DNA of 10,381 nt from an uncultured Christensenella sp. (GCA_910583735.1 CAJTXS010000035.1:1-10381); one strand, 5' to 3'; shown: positions 1 to 6,981, counted from the first letter of the stretch. Made by a program: numbers and translations. Notes: a model not told the origin generated them from the letters alone.

Positions 1-57
1 TATTATGCCGCGGAAATAAGCGAAAATCCATATATTTCCTCGTAATTTTTCCGCTAG

Positions 58-86
58 TGATCATCAATTATATTAATTTATGTACA
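58..86. repeat. 29-bp imperfect dyad, copy A
   Basis: The site runs from TGATCA to TGTACA. In 10 of its 14 base pairs around the central base, the left half mirrors the right half. The same site occurs at 8665-8693 (one base different) and, inverted, at 8506-8534. Dyad symmetry of this length fits a dimeric regulator's operator or a recombinase core site. Which one is inference. Confidence 0.55.
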
Positions 87-148
87 TTTTTACGGATGAT
101 TATTTGCCGTCAATCGACACAGCTTGAGATAATCGGAACAATTTTGCA

Positions 149-176
149 TTGTTCTTGTTATACGTAGGATTACAAT
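149..176 (+). promoter_or_regulatory. Possible proximal promoter of the first surface-protein gene
   Basis: TTGTTC (149-154) and TACAAT (171-176) are separated by 16 bp and would start transcription near 183, leaving a short leader before the TTG start. The match is moderate. The equivalent position before the second paralogue is not conserved (there TTGACA at 8763-8768 has only a weak -10), so this call is tentative. Confidence 0.3.
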
Positions 177-190
177 AATGAGGTCTATTT

Positions 191-207
191 ATAGGTAATT
201 GAATTTG
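191..207 (+). promoter_or_regulatory. Weak ribosome binding site and TTG start of the first surface protein
   Basis: TATAGG ends at 195. There are two in-frame TTG codons, at 199 and 205. The TTG at 205 lies 9 nt after the AGG and aligns exactly with the TTG of the second paralogue at 8818, which also follows TATAGG (6 nt spacing) and is followed by the same AGT-A(C/G)A-AGA-TAT-AGA codons. The TTG at 199 lies only 3 nt from the AGG and is not conserved. The start at 205 is therefore preferred. A weak Shine-Dalgarno plus TTG suggests low translation initiation in both copies. Confidence 0.6.
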
Positions 208-3200
208 AGTACAAGATATAGATTGAGTTCAGCGTCTGTTGCGGCAGTTATCATAGTTGCCGTATTGCTGTGCTTTTGTATTATATCTTCCTATAATATC
301 GGCGACATATTCGCATTTAACGATTCTAATATCAATACAGGCGCCGTAGATATAGGCAATGTATTGCTTAACGGCTACGAAAATCGCTCGGACGGCAAGG
401 CGTTTAACGGTAATGTCATGACTGCTTTGTACGAGAAACTTACCGGCAAATCGGGTGCCGAGATAAGCCATGTGGACGCGCTCGGCACGCTTACGTCCGC
501 GCAGATACGGGCTAAGAACGGCGGTAAGGACATCGTGCTTACCATTGACGGCAAGAAGTGGACCGTGGCGCATCTTACAAAGGATAGCGCGGGCAATACC
601 ATAGCTACGCTTTGGCTGGCGTCAGTTGCCACTACTCATCAGTGGAACAAGTGGTCCGGAGATACAACTAATGTAGCATATCCCTCCAATGTATACGGTA
701 CGAGTTATATAAGGTCTCACGGATTAAATATCGGAAGCGATTATGTAGCCACGCAAGGCGCAACATCTCTTACGAAATCTACTCAAAGCAGTACGCATGA
801 ATATGCAAGGCTGACTATGCCGTCGGTAAACGGTTCGCTTACCGATTATATTGTTAAGCCGTCTGCAGTGGCGTATCAAGGAAATCAGAATAATAATGTA
901 GGCGGCACAATCGGAAATTTAGGTTGGACGCTGCCTAACGAGGCGTACGGCGCTCCGAGCGGTACTGTTAATTGGTATAGCAACGGCAGCACGGTCAATA
1001 TGAGCACGCTGTCAACCAAGACGGGCTATAGCGCATGGAAAGACGACTACATATGGTTGCCTTCCATAACCGAAACAGGACTAAACGAGACCACCAACGG
1101 AATATGGGCTCTGTCTAACAATCAACGCTCCAACTCCGCAATTACATGGCTGCGCACAAGCACCTATATTTACGCTAATATGGCTTACCACATTTATATG
1201 GCCGGCGGCGTTGCCAACGGTAATGAAGTAACGGACAGTTACGCCGTTCGCCCTGCATTTCACTTAAATCTCGATGCGGCAAATGCTGCGGCAATATTCA
1301 GCATGGACGAGCCAACGGATGTGAATACGGTATATAAGGGCACATCGCTTACTTTAACAGATATACCCGATGCGCAGAAGAAGTGGTTTGACTCGGATAA
1401 GATGAGTATAGATTACGCCGGAGCTACGGGCAGCGACGGCGGAACTAAGGCTATATTGGACGCCGATACGTATAAGATAAAGTTGGAGATTAAGCCCGAC
1501 GCAGTCAAGAAGGGATATATATTCAAGGGCACGCCCGATATATCTGCGGGCGAGAGCGATACAATAAGATATATTAACTTTACTGTTACAAAGAAGAAGA
1601 TAAGCGTAACGGTATCGCTGGACAGCGAGGGATTGCCCGCGTATAAGATAGATAATGCGGGAGATATATTCGGCGGCGATACGGAGGCTAACGGACGGGC
1701 GCCGAACTTGGCATTTACTTATACGTCGAGCGACGGAGTGGAGTATGACGACTTACCTACTGCTGTGGGCATATATAAGGCAAAGGTCAAGATAACCAAC
1801 GATTGCAACTACGAGATAGACATAGCGAGCAGCAGCTTGAGCATTGACTACGAAGTAGGCAAGAAAGCGGTAGTTAAGCCGATGCTATCGGGTCAGGTGA
1901 GTAAACCGTACAGCGGCGTGACGCAGGCATTTACTCTACAGGGGATGACAGCGGATGTGTCGTTGACGTTGCCGAGCGGCGTGACATATGCGGACGGCAA
2001 GTTGAATGTCAAGGATGCGGGGACGTATACGGTACGCGTGGCATTGGCGGACAACGGCGTCTCTACCAAGTGGGAAGATGATACGGAGAACGCCTACGAC
2101 ATTACGATAACCGTAACCAAGAAGCCGCTGAATATCACTATTACCGTGCCCGCATCTTGGAAAGTAGGCGAGACGCCAACTGTCACGATAGTGGGCGACA
2201 GCTTGGCGTCGGATAAGACGGAGCTGCATATATATTATTGCAAGAGCGGCTCTACCACCAAGTACGACCTCGACGCGTACAAAGTAGTCGTAGACAAGAC
2301 GCGCACAATAGTTATGCCAAAACTCGACCAAGGCGACTACTATATCGGTGTGGAGCTGTTCGGAGACAAGCAAGGCAACAGTAACTACGAGATACTTGCG
2401 GGCAGCGTAACGCAGCAGTTTAAGGTGCTGGGCAACGATATCACCTTTACCGATGCGGATGTCAAGTGGCAGTATAACAATACGCCCGTAGCCGATTCCA
2501 CCGTCACATTGAAGCTCACTTACTCTGGCAGCATGTATTACTTCGGTATAGACGACAGTCTGCTCAAGGATATGGGAGTAAAGATAGACATAACCAAGGG
2601 CACCAACGGCTATGAGGGCGACGTCCGGGCAAAGGACGCCAAGAGCGGCACGTACAGCGTAACGGTATACATTACAGAGTACGACAATACATACGACGAG
2701 TTCGACGCGCAGTACACGCTCAAGTACACAATAGACAAGGCTAAGTACGACCTATCGGGATTAAGCTGGGACTATGACGCAGACGCGCCGCCCGTATATA
2801 TAGCGGGCAAGTCGCAGAGCATTACGCTTACGGGCAGTCTGCCGAGCGGCTTAACTGTGACATACAAGGGCAACGGCAACATTAACGTAGGCGATTACAC
2901 GACCACGGCTATATTTAAGGTGTCGGACGTGCTCAACTATTACACGCCCGTATCAAGCGATGCCAACACTTATGTGGGCAACTTTGAGTGGAGTAAGGCG
3001 TGGCGCATAGACAAGGCAACTATTACATGCCTGTGGAAAGAGGACGACAGAGAGAATGCCGATACGTACAACTTGCCCATATTGCAGAGCGTAGGCAACA
3101 TCGATGTGGACGGAATGGTCACGTACAAGTATTATGATGATACGGGCGCCGAGGTCAATCCGATAGATATAGATCCCAATAAGGAGCGCACATATACCGC

Positions 3201-5538
3201 TGTGGCGGAGCTAAAGCCTGCTTATGTCGACAACTATATTCTCGACGGCAATAGGTATGAATTCACCATAGGCGTTAACAGATATCCAGTCAAGCTCAAG
3301 ATGGATATAGACGGACAGACATTGCCGTATAAGCCGGAGGGTTACACGCCCAAAGTCGAGATGGAGAGCGCGGGAGGATTGACGCTGTCGCATGTAACGC
3401 TTACCTATTACAAGGACGGCGATACCGTAGGCAGTACGGCTATCCCTGTAGCGGTAGGCAACTACAGAGTAGTGGCGACGCTCAACTACGGCGGAGAAGA
3501 TAACTATATCGAAGATAGCGAATTCAGCTTCGAGATAGTCAAGGCGGATATAGACGTATCTAATATTAAGTGGCAGTACAGCCACGGCGATGTTACCGCT
3601 GCATATGACGCAGAGCAAGGAAAATGGATGCTTGCGGACGGCACGGAAGCAAGCGCATTTGTGTACGACGGTACGGCTCATGTTATCAGCTTAATAGGCG
3701 CGGACAGCTTAATCGCAGGCATAAGCGTAGCGACGTCGGGCAACTTGAGCGAGAGCAATGCAGGTAGCTATACGGCAAGCGCGGCGTTTACATACGCCCC
3801 CGATTGCTACAATGATCCCGACTTCGTGACGTCGCTTAGCTGGACAGTCAACAAAGCTATAATAGATACAAGCGCTATCGTATGGGGCTACGTAGATAAG
3901 GACGGCAACGAGCTCAAATATACAGACGCGTTCGTATATACGCGCATAAGCGGAGCGGCGGTAGAGTACAGCGTTAAGTTGATTAATCTGCCCGACGCGC
4001 TTAAGGACTGCATTACCTATAGCGGCGACTACGCCAAGAGCGAAGCAGGCACGCACCGCGCAAGATACAGCGTAGACGCTAATAAGTTCGATAGCGATAA
4101 TTATGAGCAATACGTCATGCCGAGCGGCTTGGACAACTCCTTTGACTGGGTAATCTCGCCCCGTACGATAGATACGCCCGTATACGACAATAGCTGGGCT
4201 AAGTTCGATGACGAAGTCCACAACTTTGCGGAAATGTTCGGCTTGCCCGAGGATTGGAGCGAATACGTAAGCATAACAATCAAGTACAACGGCGAGGCGT
4301 ATAACGGTCTCGAGGGCGACGACTTCGAGAGCGAAGAGGGCAAGGCATATAAGGGCTACAACGCAGGCGAGTACAAGGTGAGCTTTGCGCTTATCAACGG
4401 CGGCAACAACTTGTTATTCCGCAGCAGACCTCAGCAAGACATACCCGTAAGCGTAGCTAAGGATAAGTATACCGTAGAGGGCTGGATAGACAATGACGAG
4501 TATTCCGTAGTAGACGGGGTACTGCCGTCTTACTACGATTACCGCTACACCGACGAGGACGGCAACGTACTCACAACGAGCGATATGGAAGCGGGCGGCT
4601 ATTATTACCGCGAAGTATGCGTCAAGGATAAGTACGCTGTCAATGCGGAAGTAGACGGCGATTATCGCTATAGGTTTATGATGTCGTTGAACCCCGGCAC
4701 GGAGCAGAAGCACGTAGCTAAGCCCACATTACCTACAGACGGCAGCAAGATAGTTTACTATAACGGCAGCGAAAGAGCATTCGACGCGGCAACGCTTGCG
4801 GAGCTGTTCGGCTTAACGGGCTTTAACCCCGAGTATATGGAGATAGTCTACGAGGACGCGGACGGTACGTCCAAGAGTGGTGAAACTAACGCAGGCGAGT
4901 ACAAGATCAAGATACGCTTTACAAGCGGCTTGTACTGCTGGGAGGACGGCACGACGGACGATGTAGAGCTTACGGTTAAGATATCCAAGGCGCAGCTGCC
5001 TTCGCAGTGGACGAGCGGCGCAGGACTGCCTACCATATCCGTACCCGAGAGCTTAGCCGATTGCCTAAGCAACGACGCCTTTAATTACACCTATACGGAC
5101 GAGGACGGCAATACAGTAAGCAAGTCCGATATGGTTGCGGGCAAGACATACAGCGTCAAGGCGACGCTTAAGCCCGAGTATGCGGCTAACTTCGAGTTCG
5201 TAGACGCGAGCGGCAACGTATTGCCCGACGCGACGGCGAGCACCTCGCACGAGTTCAGCTACAGCGGAGACGGAAGCGATGGCAATAACGGCGGCGGAGA
5301 TGTTCCCGACGGATTTTACGATTATTATAAGAAAATGCTTAGACTTCTCGTGATAGGCAACGCTACGGCGGCGGTTGCATTCGTATTGATAATTCCGCTG
5401 GTGGCTGCCATACTTAGCAAAGTCAAGAAGTTGCAACGTAATGCGGAGAATAGGAATTCTGATAATAAAAATAAAGACATTAATACCGAGAGCAGCGAAG
5501 AGGAGAAGGATTCAGGCAATCGAAGTCGGCGGATATGA
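205..5538 (+). CDS. Giant membrane-anchored surface protein: DUF6273-like domain plus Ig/MBG-like repeats
   Basis: About 1,777 residues. Residues 10-29 form a hydrophobic signal segment. The conserved D(I/V)FA-F that follows could be a signal peptidase site, though it lies rather far from the hydrophobic core. Residues ~45-355 resemble DUF6273, a C-type-lectin/FGE-like fold seen in many Bacillota surface proteins: DYIWLPS, a WLR motif, and the closing AVRPAFHLNL at ~346-355. Residues ~367-1690 hold about 14 beta-rich modules of 80-105 residues with Ig/MBG hallmarks (GTYTVRVAL, YDGTAH, NAGEYK, and a junction TKK or DKAK at module ends). A Gly/Asp linker, a membrane helix (~1713-1738), Lys-rich flanks and a charged ~39-residue cytoplasmic tail follow. 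No LPxTG sortase signal is present, so anchoring is by the helix. It is paralogous to the gene starting at 8818. Likely a long stalk presenting an N-terminal binding domain; the ligand is unknown. An upstream in-frame TTG at 199 would add two residues. Confidence 0.9.
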   Translation: MSTRYRLSSASVAAVIIVAVLLCFCIISSYNIGDIFAFNDSNINTGAVDIGNVLLNGYENRSDGKAFNGNVMTALYEKLTGKSGAEISHVDALGTLTSAQIRAKNGGKDIVLTIDGKKWTVAHLTKDSAGNTIATLWLASVATTHQWNKWSGDTTNVAYPSNVYGTSYIRSHGLNIGSDYVATQGATSLTKSTQSSTHEYARLTMPSVNGSLTDYIVKPSAVAYQGNQNNNVGGTIGNLGWTLPNEAYGAPSGTVNWYSNGSTVNMSTLSTKTGYSAWKDDYIWLPSITETGLNETTNGIWALSNNQRSNSAITWLRTSTYIYANMAYHIYMAGGVANGNEVTDSYAVRPAFHLNLDAANAAAIFSMDEPTDVNTVYKGTSLTLTDIPDAQKKWFDSDKMSIDYAGATGSDGGTKAILDADTYKIKLEIKPDAVKKGYIFKGTPDISAGESDTIRYINFTVTKKKISVTVSLDSEGLPAYKIDNAGDIFGGDTEANGRAPNLAFTYTSSDGVEYDDLPTAVGIYKAKVKITNDCNYEIDIASSSLSIDYEVGKKAVVKPMLSGQVSKPYSGVTQAFTLQGMTADVSLTLPSGVTYADGKLNVKDAGTYTVRVALADNGVSTKWEDDTENAYDITITVTKKPLNITITVPASWKVGETPTVTIVGDSLASDKTELHIYYCKSGSTTKYDLDAYKVVVDKTRTIVMPKLDQGDYYIGVELFGDKQGNSNYEILAGSVTQQFKVLGNDITFTDADVKWQYNNTPVADSTVTLKLTYSGSMYYFGIDDSLLKDMGVKIDITKGTNGYEGDVRAKDAKSGTYSVTVYITEYDNTYDEFDAQYTLKYTIDKAKYDLSGLSWDYDADAPPVYIAGKSQSITLTGSLPSGLTVTYKGNGNINVGDYTTTAIFKVSDVLNYYTPVSSDANTYVGNFEWSKAWRIDKATITCLWKEDDRENADTYNLPILQSVGNIDVDGMVTYKYYDDTGAEVNPIDIDPNKERTYTAVAELKPAYVDNYILDGNRYEFTIGVNRYPVKLKMDIDGQTLPYKPEGYTPKVEMESAGGLTLSHVTLTYYKDGDTVGSTAIPVAVGNYRVVATLNYGGEDNYIEDSEFSFEIVKADIDVSNIKWQYSHGDVTAAYDAEQGKWMLADGTEASAFVYDGTAHVISLIGADSLIAGISVATSGNLSESNAGSYTASAAFTYAPDCYNDPDFVTSLSWTVNKAIIDTSAIVWGYVDKDGNELKYTDAFVYTRISGAAVEYSVKLINLPDALKDCITYSGDYAKSEAGTHRARYSVDANKFDSDNYEQYVMPSGLDNSFDWVISPRTIDTPVYDNSWAKFDDEVHNFAEMFGLPEDWSEYVSITIKYNGEAYNGLEGDDFESEEGKAYKGYNAGEYKVSFALINGGNNLLFRSRPQQDIPVSVAKDKYTVEGWIDNDEYSVVDGVLPSYYDYRYTDEDGNVLTTSDMEAGGYYYREVCVKDKYAVNAEVDGDYRYRFMMSLNPGTEQKHVAKPTLPTDGSKIVYYNGSERAFDAATLAELFGLTGFNPEYMEIVYEDADGTSKSGETNAGEYKIKIRFTSGLYCWEDGTTDDVELTVKISKAQLPSQWTSGAGLPTISVPESLADCLSNDAFNYTYTDEDGNTVSKSDMVAGKTYSVKATLKPEYAANFEFVDASGNVLPDATASTSHEFSYSGDGSDGNNGGGDVPDGFYDYYKKMLRLLVIGNATAAVAFVLIIPLVAAILSKVKKLQRNAENRNSDNKNKDINTESSEEEKDSGNRSRRI
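1156..1239 (+). other. Variable patch of the DUF6273-like domain, first paralogue
   Basis: These 28 codons lie between the WLR motif and YAVRPA. By eye only 6 of 28 residues match the second paralogue, with no gap, while the 34 residues up to the preceding Ile match at about 26 positions and the following YAVRPA(F/L)HLNL is nearly identical. The location, just before the last strands of a lectin-like fold, fits a ligand-facing surface. Confidence 0.55.
1300..5280 (+). repeat. Array of ~14 degenerate Ig/MBG-like protein modules
   Basis: Module boundaries, judged from recurrent ends such as VTKKK, VTKKP, IDKAK, IDKAT, IVKAD, VNKAI, ISPRT and ISKAQ, fall near 1600, 1870, 2130, 2440, 2745, 3020, 3290, 3550, 3860, 4170, 4470, 4715 and 4995. 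The repeats are diverged and not recognisable as DNA repeats, apart from short stretches such as GACGAGGACGGCAA near 4552 and 5098. The last four modules look like a duplicated pair: 4170-4470 resembles 4715-4995 (FAEMFGL versus LAELFGL, YNAGEYKV versus TNAGEYKI), and 4470-4715 resembles 4995-5260 (YTDEDGN followed by SDM in both). Confidence 0.6.
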
Positions 5539-5563
5539 TGCGCTCGGCATGCCGATAAATAGC

Positions 5564-5604
5564 AATTAAATGCGTCGTCTTAATTCAAGGCGGCGCTTTT
5601 AATT
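5564..5604 (+). terminator. Intrinsic terminator after the first surface-protein gene
   Basis: The stem GCGTCGTCTT (5572-5581) pairs with AAGGCGGCGC (5587-5596) through 10 pairs, two of them G-U in RNA, around the loop AATTC, followed by TTTT. An outer AATTAAA/TTTAATT pairing (5564-5570 with 5598-5604) extends it and makes it potentially bidirectional. It begins 25 nt after the stop codon and should insulate the MGMT-like gene from surface-protein transcription. Confidence 0.75.
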
Positions 5605-5729
5605 AATGTATGTCGGATAATTGGAGATAGTTGCGGCGGAGAGATTAGCTGACGTAAATTACGGCAGATTGGCGATAGGAGGCTACTTGGGCGGATTATT
5701 CCATTAGAGAGGTTAAAGCGGGATAGGGG

Positions 5730-5758
5730 TTGATTATCCGTACAAAAAATATTATAAT
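5730..5758 (+). promoter_or_regulatory. Strong sigma-70-type promoter of the MGMT/SprT-like unit
   Basis: TTGATT (5730-5735), exactly 17 bp, then a perfect TATAAT (5753-5758). The spacer ends in an A/T-rich run. The expected transcription start, about 7 nt after the -10, falls at or within a few bases of the ATG at 5767, and no Shine-Dalgarno lies between. This implies a leaderless or near-leaderless message. Confidence 0.75.
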
Positions 5759-5766
5759 ATCATATT

Positions 5767-6075
5767 ATGAATAAGTTTTTCGAAAAAGTTTACGAGTACG
5801 TGCAGTCGGTGCCGAGAGGTAAAGTGGTTACGTACGGACAAGTCGCCCGAGCGATAGGCTATCCGCACATGAGCAGGCAGGTGGGATACGCCCTGCATGC
5901 CAATCCGCGAGAGGGCGAGATACCCTGTCACAGGGTGGTGGATCGCTTCGGAGGGCTTAAGGATGCCTTTGCCTTCGGCGGCAAAGACGAGCACAGACGC
6001 AGGCTGCAAGCCGACGGCGTAGAGGTGCGGAGCGATTATACGGTAGACTTGAGCGTATACCGCTATATGGATTGA
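5767..6075 (+). CDS. MGMT-family (alkylguanine-DNA alkyltransferase C-domain) protein
   Basis: At 102 residues this is only the DNA-binding/active-site domain of O6-alkylguanine-DNA alkyltransferases; full Ogt/Ada-C proteins are about 160-180 residues. The family N-terminus is clear (FFEKVYEYVQSVPRGKVVTYGQVA), followed by the helix-turn-helix with the recognition part SRQVGYALHANP. The active-site motif IPCHRVV follows, with the acceptor Cys at residue 54. Cys is retained, unlike in alkyltransferase-like (ATL) proteins, where Trp commonly replaces it. The tail GGLKDAFAFGG...RRRLQADGVEV is typical of the short family. It probably binds O6-alkylguanine in DNA and may transfer the alkyl group to Cys54 or flag the lesion for nucleotide excision repair; sequence alone does not decide. 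The start is supported by family alignment and the promoter. It is followed 13 nt later by the SprT-like gene, probably cotranscribed. Confidence 0.88.
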   Translation: MNKFFEKVYEYVQSVPRGKVVTYGQVARAIGYPHMSRQVGYALHANPREGEIPCHRVVDRFGGLKDAFAFGGKDEHRRRLQADGVEVRSDYTVDLSVYRYMD

Positions 6076-6076
6076 C

Positions 6077-6091
6077 AGGGGACATAAGGTG
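6077..6091 (+). promoter_or_regulatory. Ribosome binding site and GTG start of the SprT-like gene
   Basis: AGGGGA (6077-6082) begins immediately after the stop codon of the MGMT-like gene and lies 6 nt before the GTG at 6089. This decides the non-ATG start and suggests translational coupling within the two-gene unit. Confidence 0.65.
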
Positions 6092-6763
6092 GACTATCAA
6101 GCGGGGCGCGATGTAGTCAAGGACCTGCTCATGCAGCGGTTCGGCAGCGATAAGGAGCGCATACTTTCCATAGAGAGCCTCGAATATATGTGTATGACGT
6201 ATTACGAGCTGTTTTTGAGTAAATCCATGCCGTATCGCCCCGACTTTAAGGTGGAGCACAGAGGCAGGCGAGACGGACACAGCGCGGGCAGATGTATTAA
6301 AAAGGCTGTAGGAGTATACGTCATAGCATTTAATCCTCACGAGCTTGCGCGCATGGGAGATGCGGGCGCGTATATAGACGGGAGAGAGGTGCGCGGCGTC
6401 ATAGACGCTGCGGCGGCGGTTGCGGAGCATGAACTCACGCATATGGCGGAATTCACGCTGTACGGCTCTTCATCTCACGGCAAGAGGTTTAAGCTGCTTG
6501 GAGAAAAGCTCTTTGGAAGGAGCCCTACCGCTCCTACAAAATACAAATTAGACAGATTGACGGAGACGCAGCAGTTCGCGCGGCGCAGTACCGAATTAGC
6601 CGTAGGGGATAGGGTAAAATTCAATATCCCATCGCAAGGCGAAGTGTACGGAGTGATCAAGCGCATCGTCAAGCGGGCTACGGTCGAGGTCACAAGCGGC
6701 AGCAAAAAGGGCGCGGAGTTTTACGTCCCGCTTAATATGCTTAGCAGAGCGGACAGGGATTGA
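6089..6763 (+). CDS. SprT-like zinc metalloprotease with C-terminal KOW-like domain
   Basis: At 224 residues from a GTG start. The SprT-like fold shows as a short beta region (DFKVEHRGRRDGHSAGRC), the strand and turn VYVIAFNPHEL, then the zinc-binding HELTH (His114, Glu115, His118) and the third ligand in SHGKRFKLLGEKLFG (His130). The latter matches the PHGxxW/F segment of SprT/SPRTN proteins in position and spacing. From ~170 to the end, VGDRVKF...GVIKRIVKRATVEV resembles the small KOW/SH3-like barrel attached to some bacterial and phage SprT-like proteins, possibly for nucleic-acid or substrate binding. All zinc ligands are present, so it is probably active. Bacterial SprT proteins have poorly known roles; the eukaryotic relative SPRTN cleaves DNA-protein crosslinks. 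Its coupling to an alkyl-DNA-binding protein makes a genome-maintenance role plausible, but this is inference. Confidence 0.82.
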   Translation: MDYQAGRDVVKDLLMQRFGSDKERILSIESLEYMCMTYYELFLSKSMPYRPDFKVEHRGRRDGHSAGRCIKKAVGVYVIAFNPHELARMGDAGAYIDGREVRGVIDAAAAVAEHELTHMAEFTLYGSSSHGKRFKLLGEKLFGRSPTAPTKYKLDRLTETQQFARRSTELAVGDRVKFNIPSQGEVYGVIKRIVKRATVEVTSGSKKGAEFYVPLNMLSRADRD

Positions 6764-6799
6764 CGCTTCCTTTGCGGAATATAAGGAAGTATAACCGTA

Positions 6800-6829
6800 C
6801 GCGCTCGACTGCGGTAAGCGCGCTCTTTT
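6800..6829 (+). terminator. Possible weak terminator after the SprT-like gene
   Basis: CGCGCT (6800-6805) pairs with AGCGCG (6817-6822) around an 11-nt loop, followed by CTCTTTT. A second hairpin just upstream (CTTCCTT 6766-6772 with AAGGAAG 6783-6789) lacks a T-tract. Either could end the MGMT/SprT-like message, but the short stem and broken U-tract make this only a moderate candidate. In the rest of 6830-6950 I see nothing definite. Confidence 0.4.
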
Positions 6830-6952
6830 GCGTCTGCATGCCGCATGTGAACGCCGTGATAAAACTACTGAATTTCGTACATATATGCGGTATTTTCCAG
6901 CCAAATAGCGCATAAATGGAAATAATTGCAAGTTTTTGAGTAGATTAAACGA

Positions 6953-6981
6953 TTTACTAATAGTAATTATTGATGTATAAT
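6953..6981 (+). promoter_or_regulatory. Promoter of the polytopic membrane protein gene
   Basis: TTTACT (6953-6958), 17 bp, then a perfect TATAAT (6976-6981). The expected start near 6988 leaves a leader of about 15 nt that begins with the ribosome binding site AGAGG (6989-6993), 9 nt before the ATG at 7003. Confidence 0.65.

Larger units (their letters stand above)
1..204 (+). promoter_or_regulatory. Conserved leader/regulatory region of the first surface-protein gene
   Basis: This non-coding stretch matches 8597-8817, the region before the second paralogue, in ordered blocks. The first block (1-30) begins TATTATGCCGCGGAAATAAG. The second (58-94) contains a 29-bp imperfect dyad followed by CATTTTTAC. 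The third (106-120) is GCCG..AATCGACA-like. The last lies around 144-151 (TTGCATTG) and runs into the start codon. Spacing between blocks differs by about 11 bp between the copies, so the blocks look selected rather than merely recently copied. A possible promoter is TTGTTC (149-154), 16 bp, TACAAT (171-176). Alternatively TATTAT at the very start of the window could be a -10 element of a distal promoter whose -35 lies outside. Neither can be decided from sequence alone. Confidence 0.6.

Noticed and set aside
1156..1239. Evidence for an active diversity-generating retroelement in this window
   Set aside because: The patch is variable, but the differences are not consistently at template-adenine (AAY) codons, and no reverse transcriptase, template repeat or accessory gene is present. 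Only the variability itself is reported.
1300..5280. Tandem DNA repeat or CRISPR-like periodicity in the long surface gene
   Set aside because: The periodicity is at the protein level only. Modules are diverged with no regular repeat and spacer units.
5250..5420. LPxTG-type sortase anchor
   Set aside because: No LPxTG-like motif precedes the C-terminal helix, and the hydrophilic tail after it is far longer than in sortase substrates.
5677..5707. AGGAGG at 5677-5682 followed by TTG and a six-codon frame ending in TAG
   Set aside because: The spacing is only 4 nt, the peptide is six residues, and the stretch lies upstream of a strong promoter that would not transcribe it. Most likely chance.
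6766..6789. CTTCCTT/AAGGAAG hairpin as the terminator of the SprT-like gene
   Set aside because: It has a 7-bp stem with a 10-nt loop and no T-tract follows. The next hairpin at 6800-6829 is a better, though still weak, candidate.
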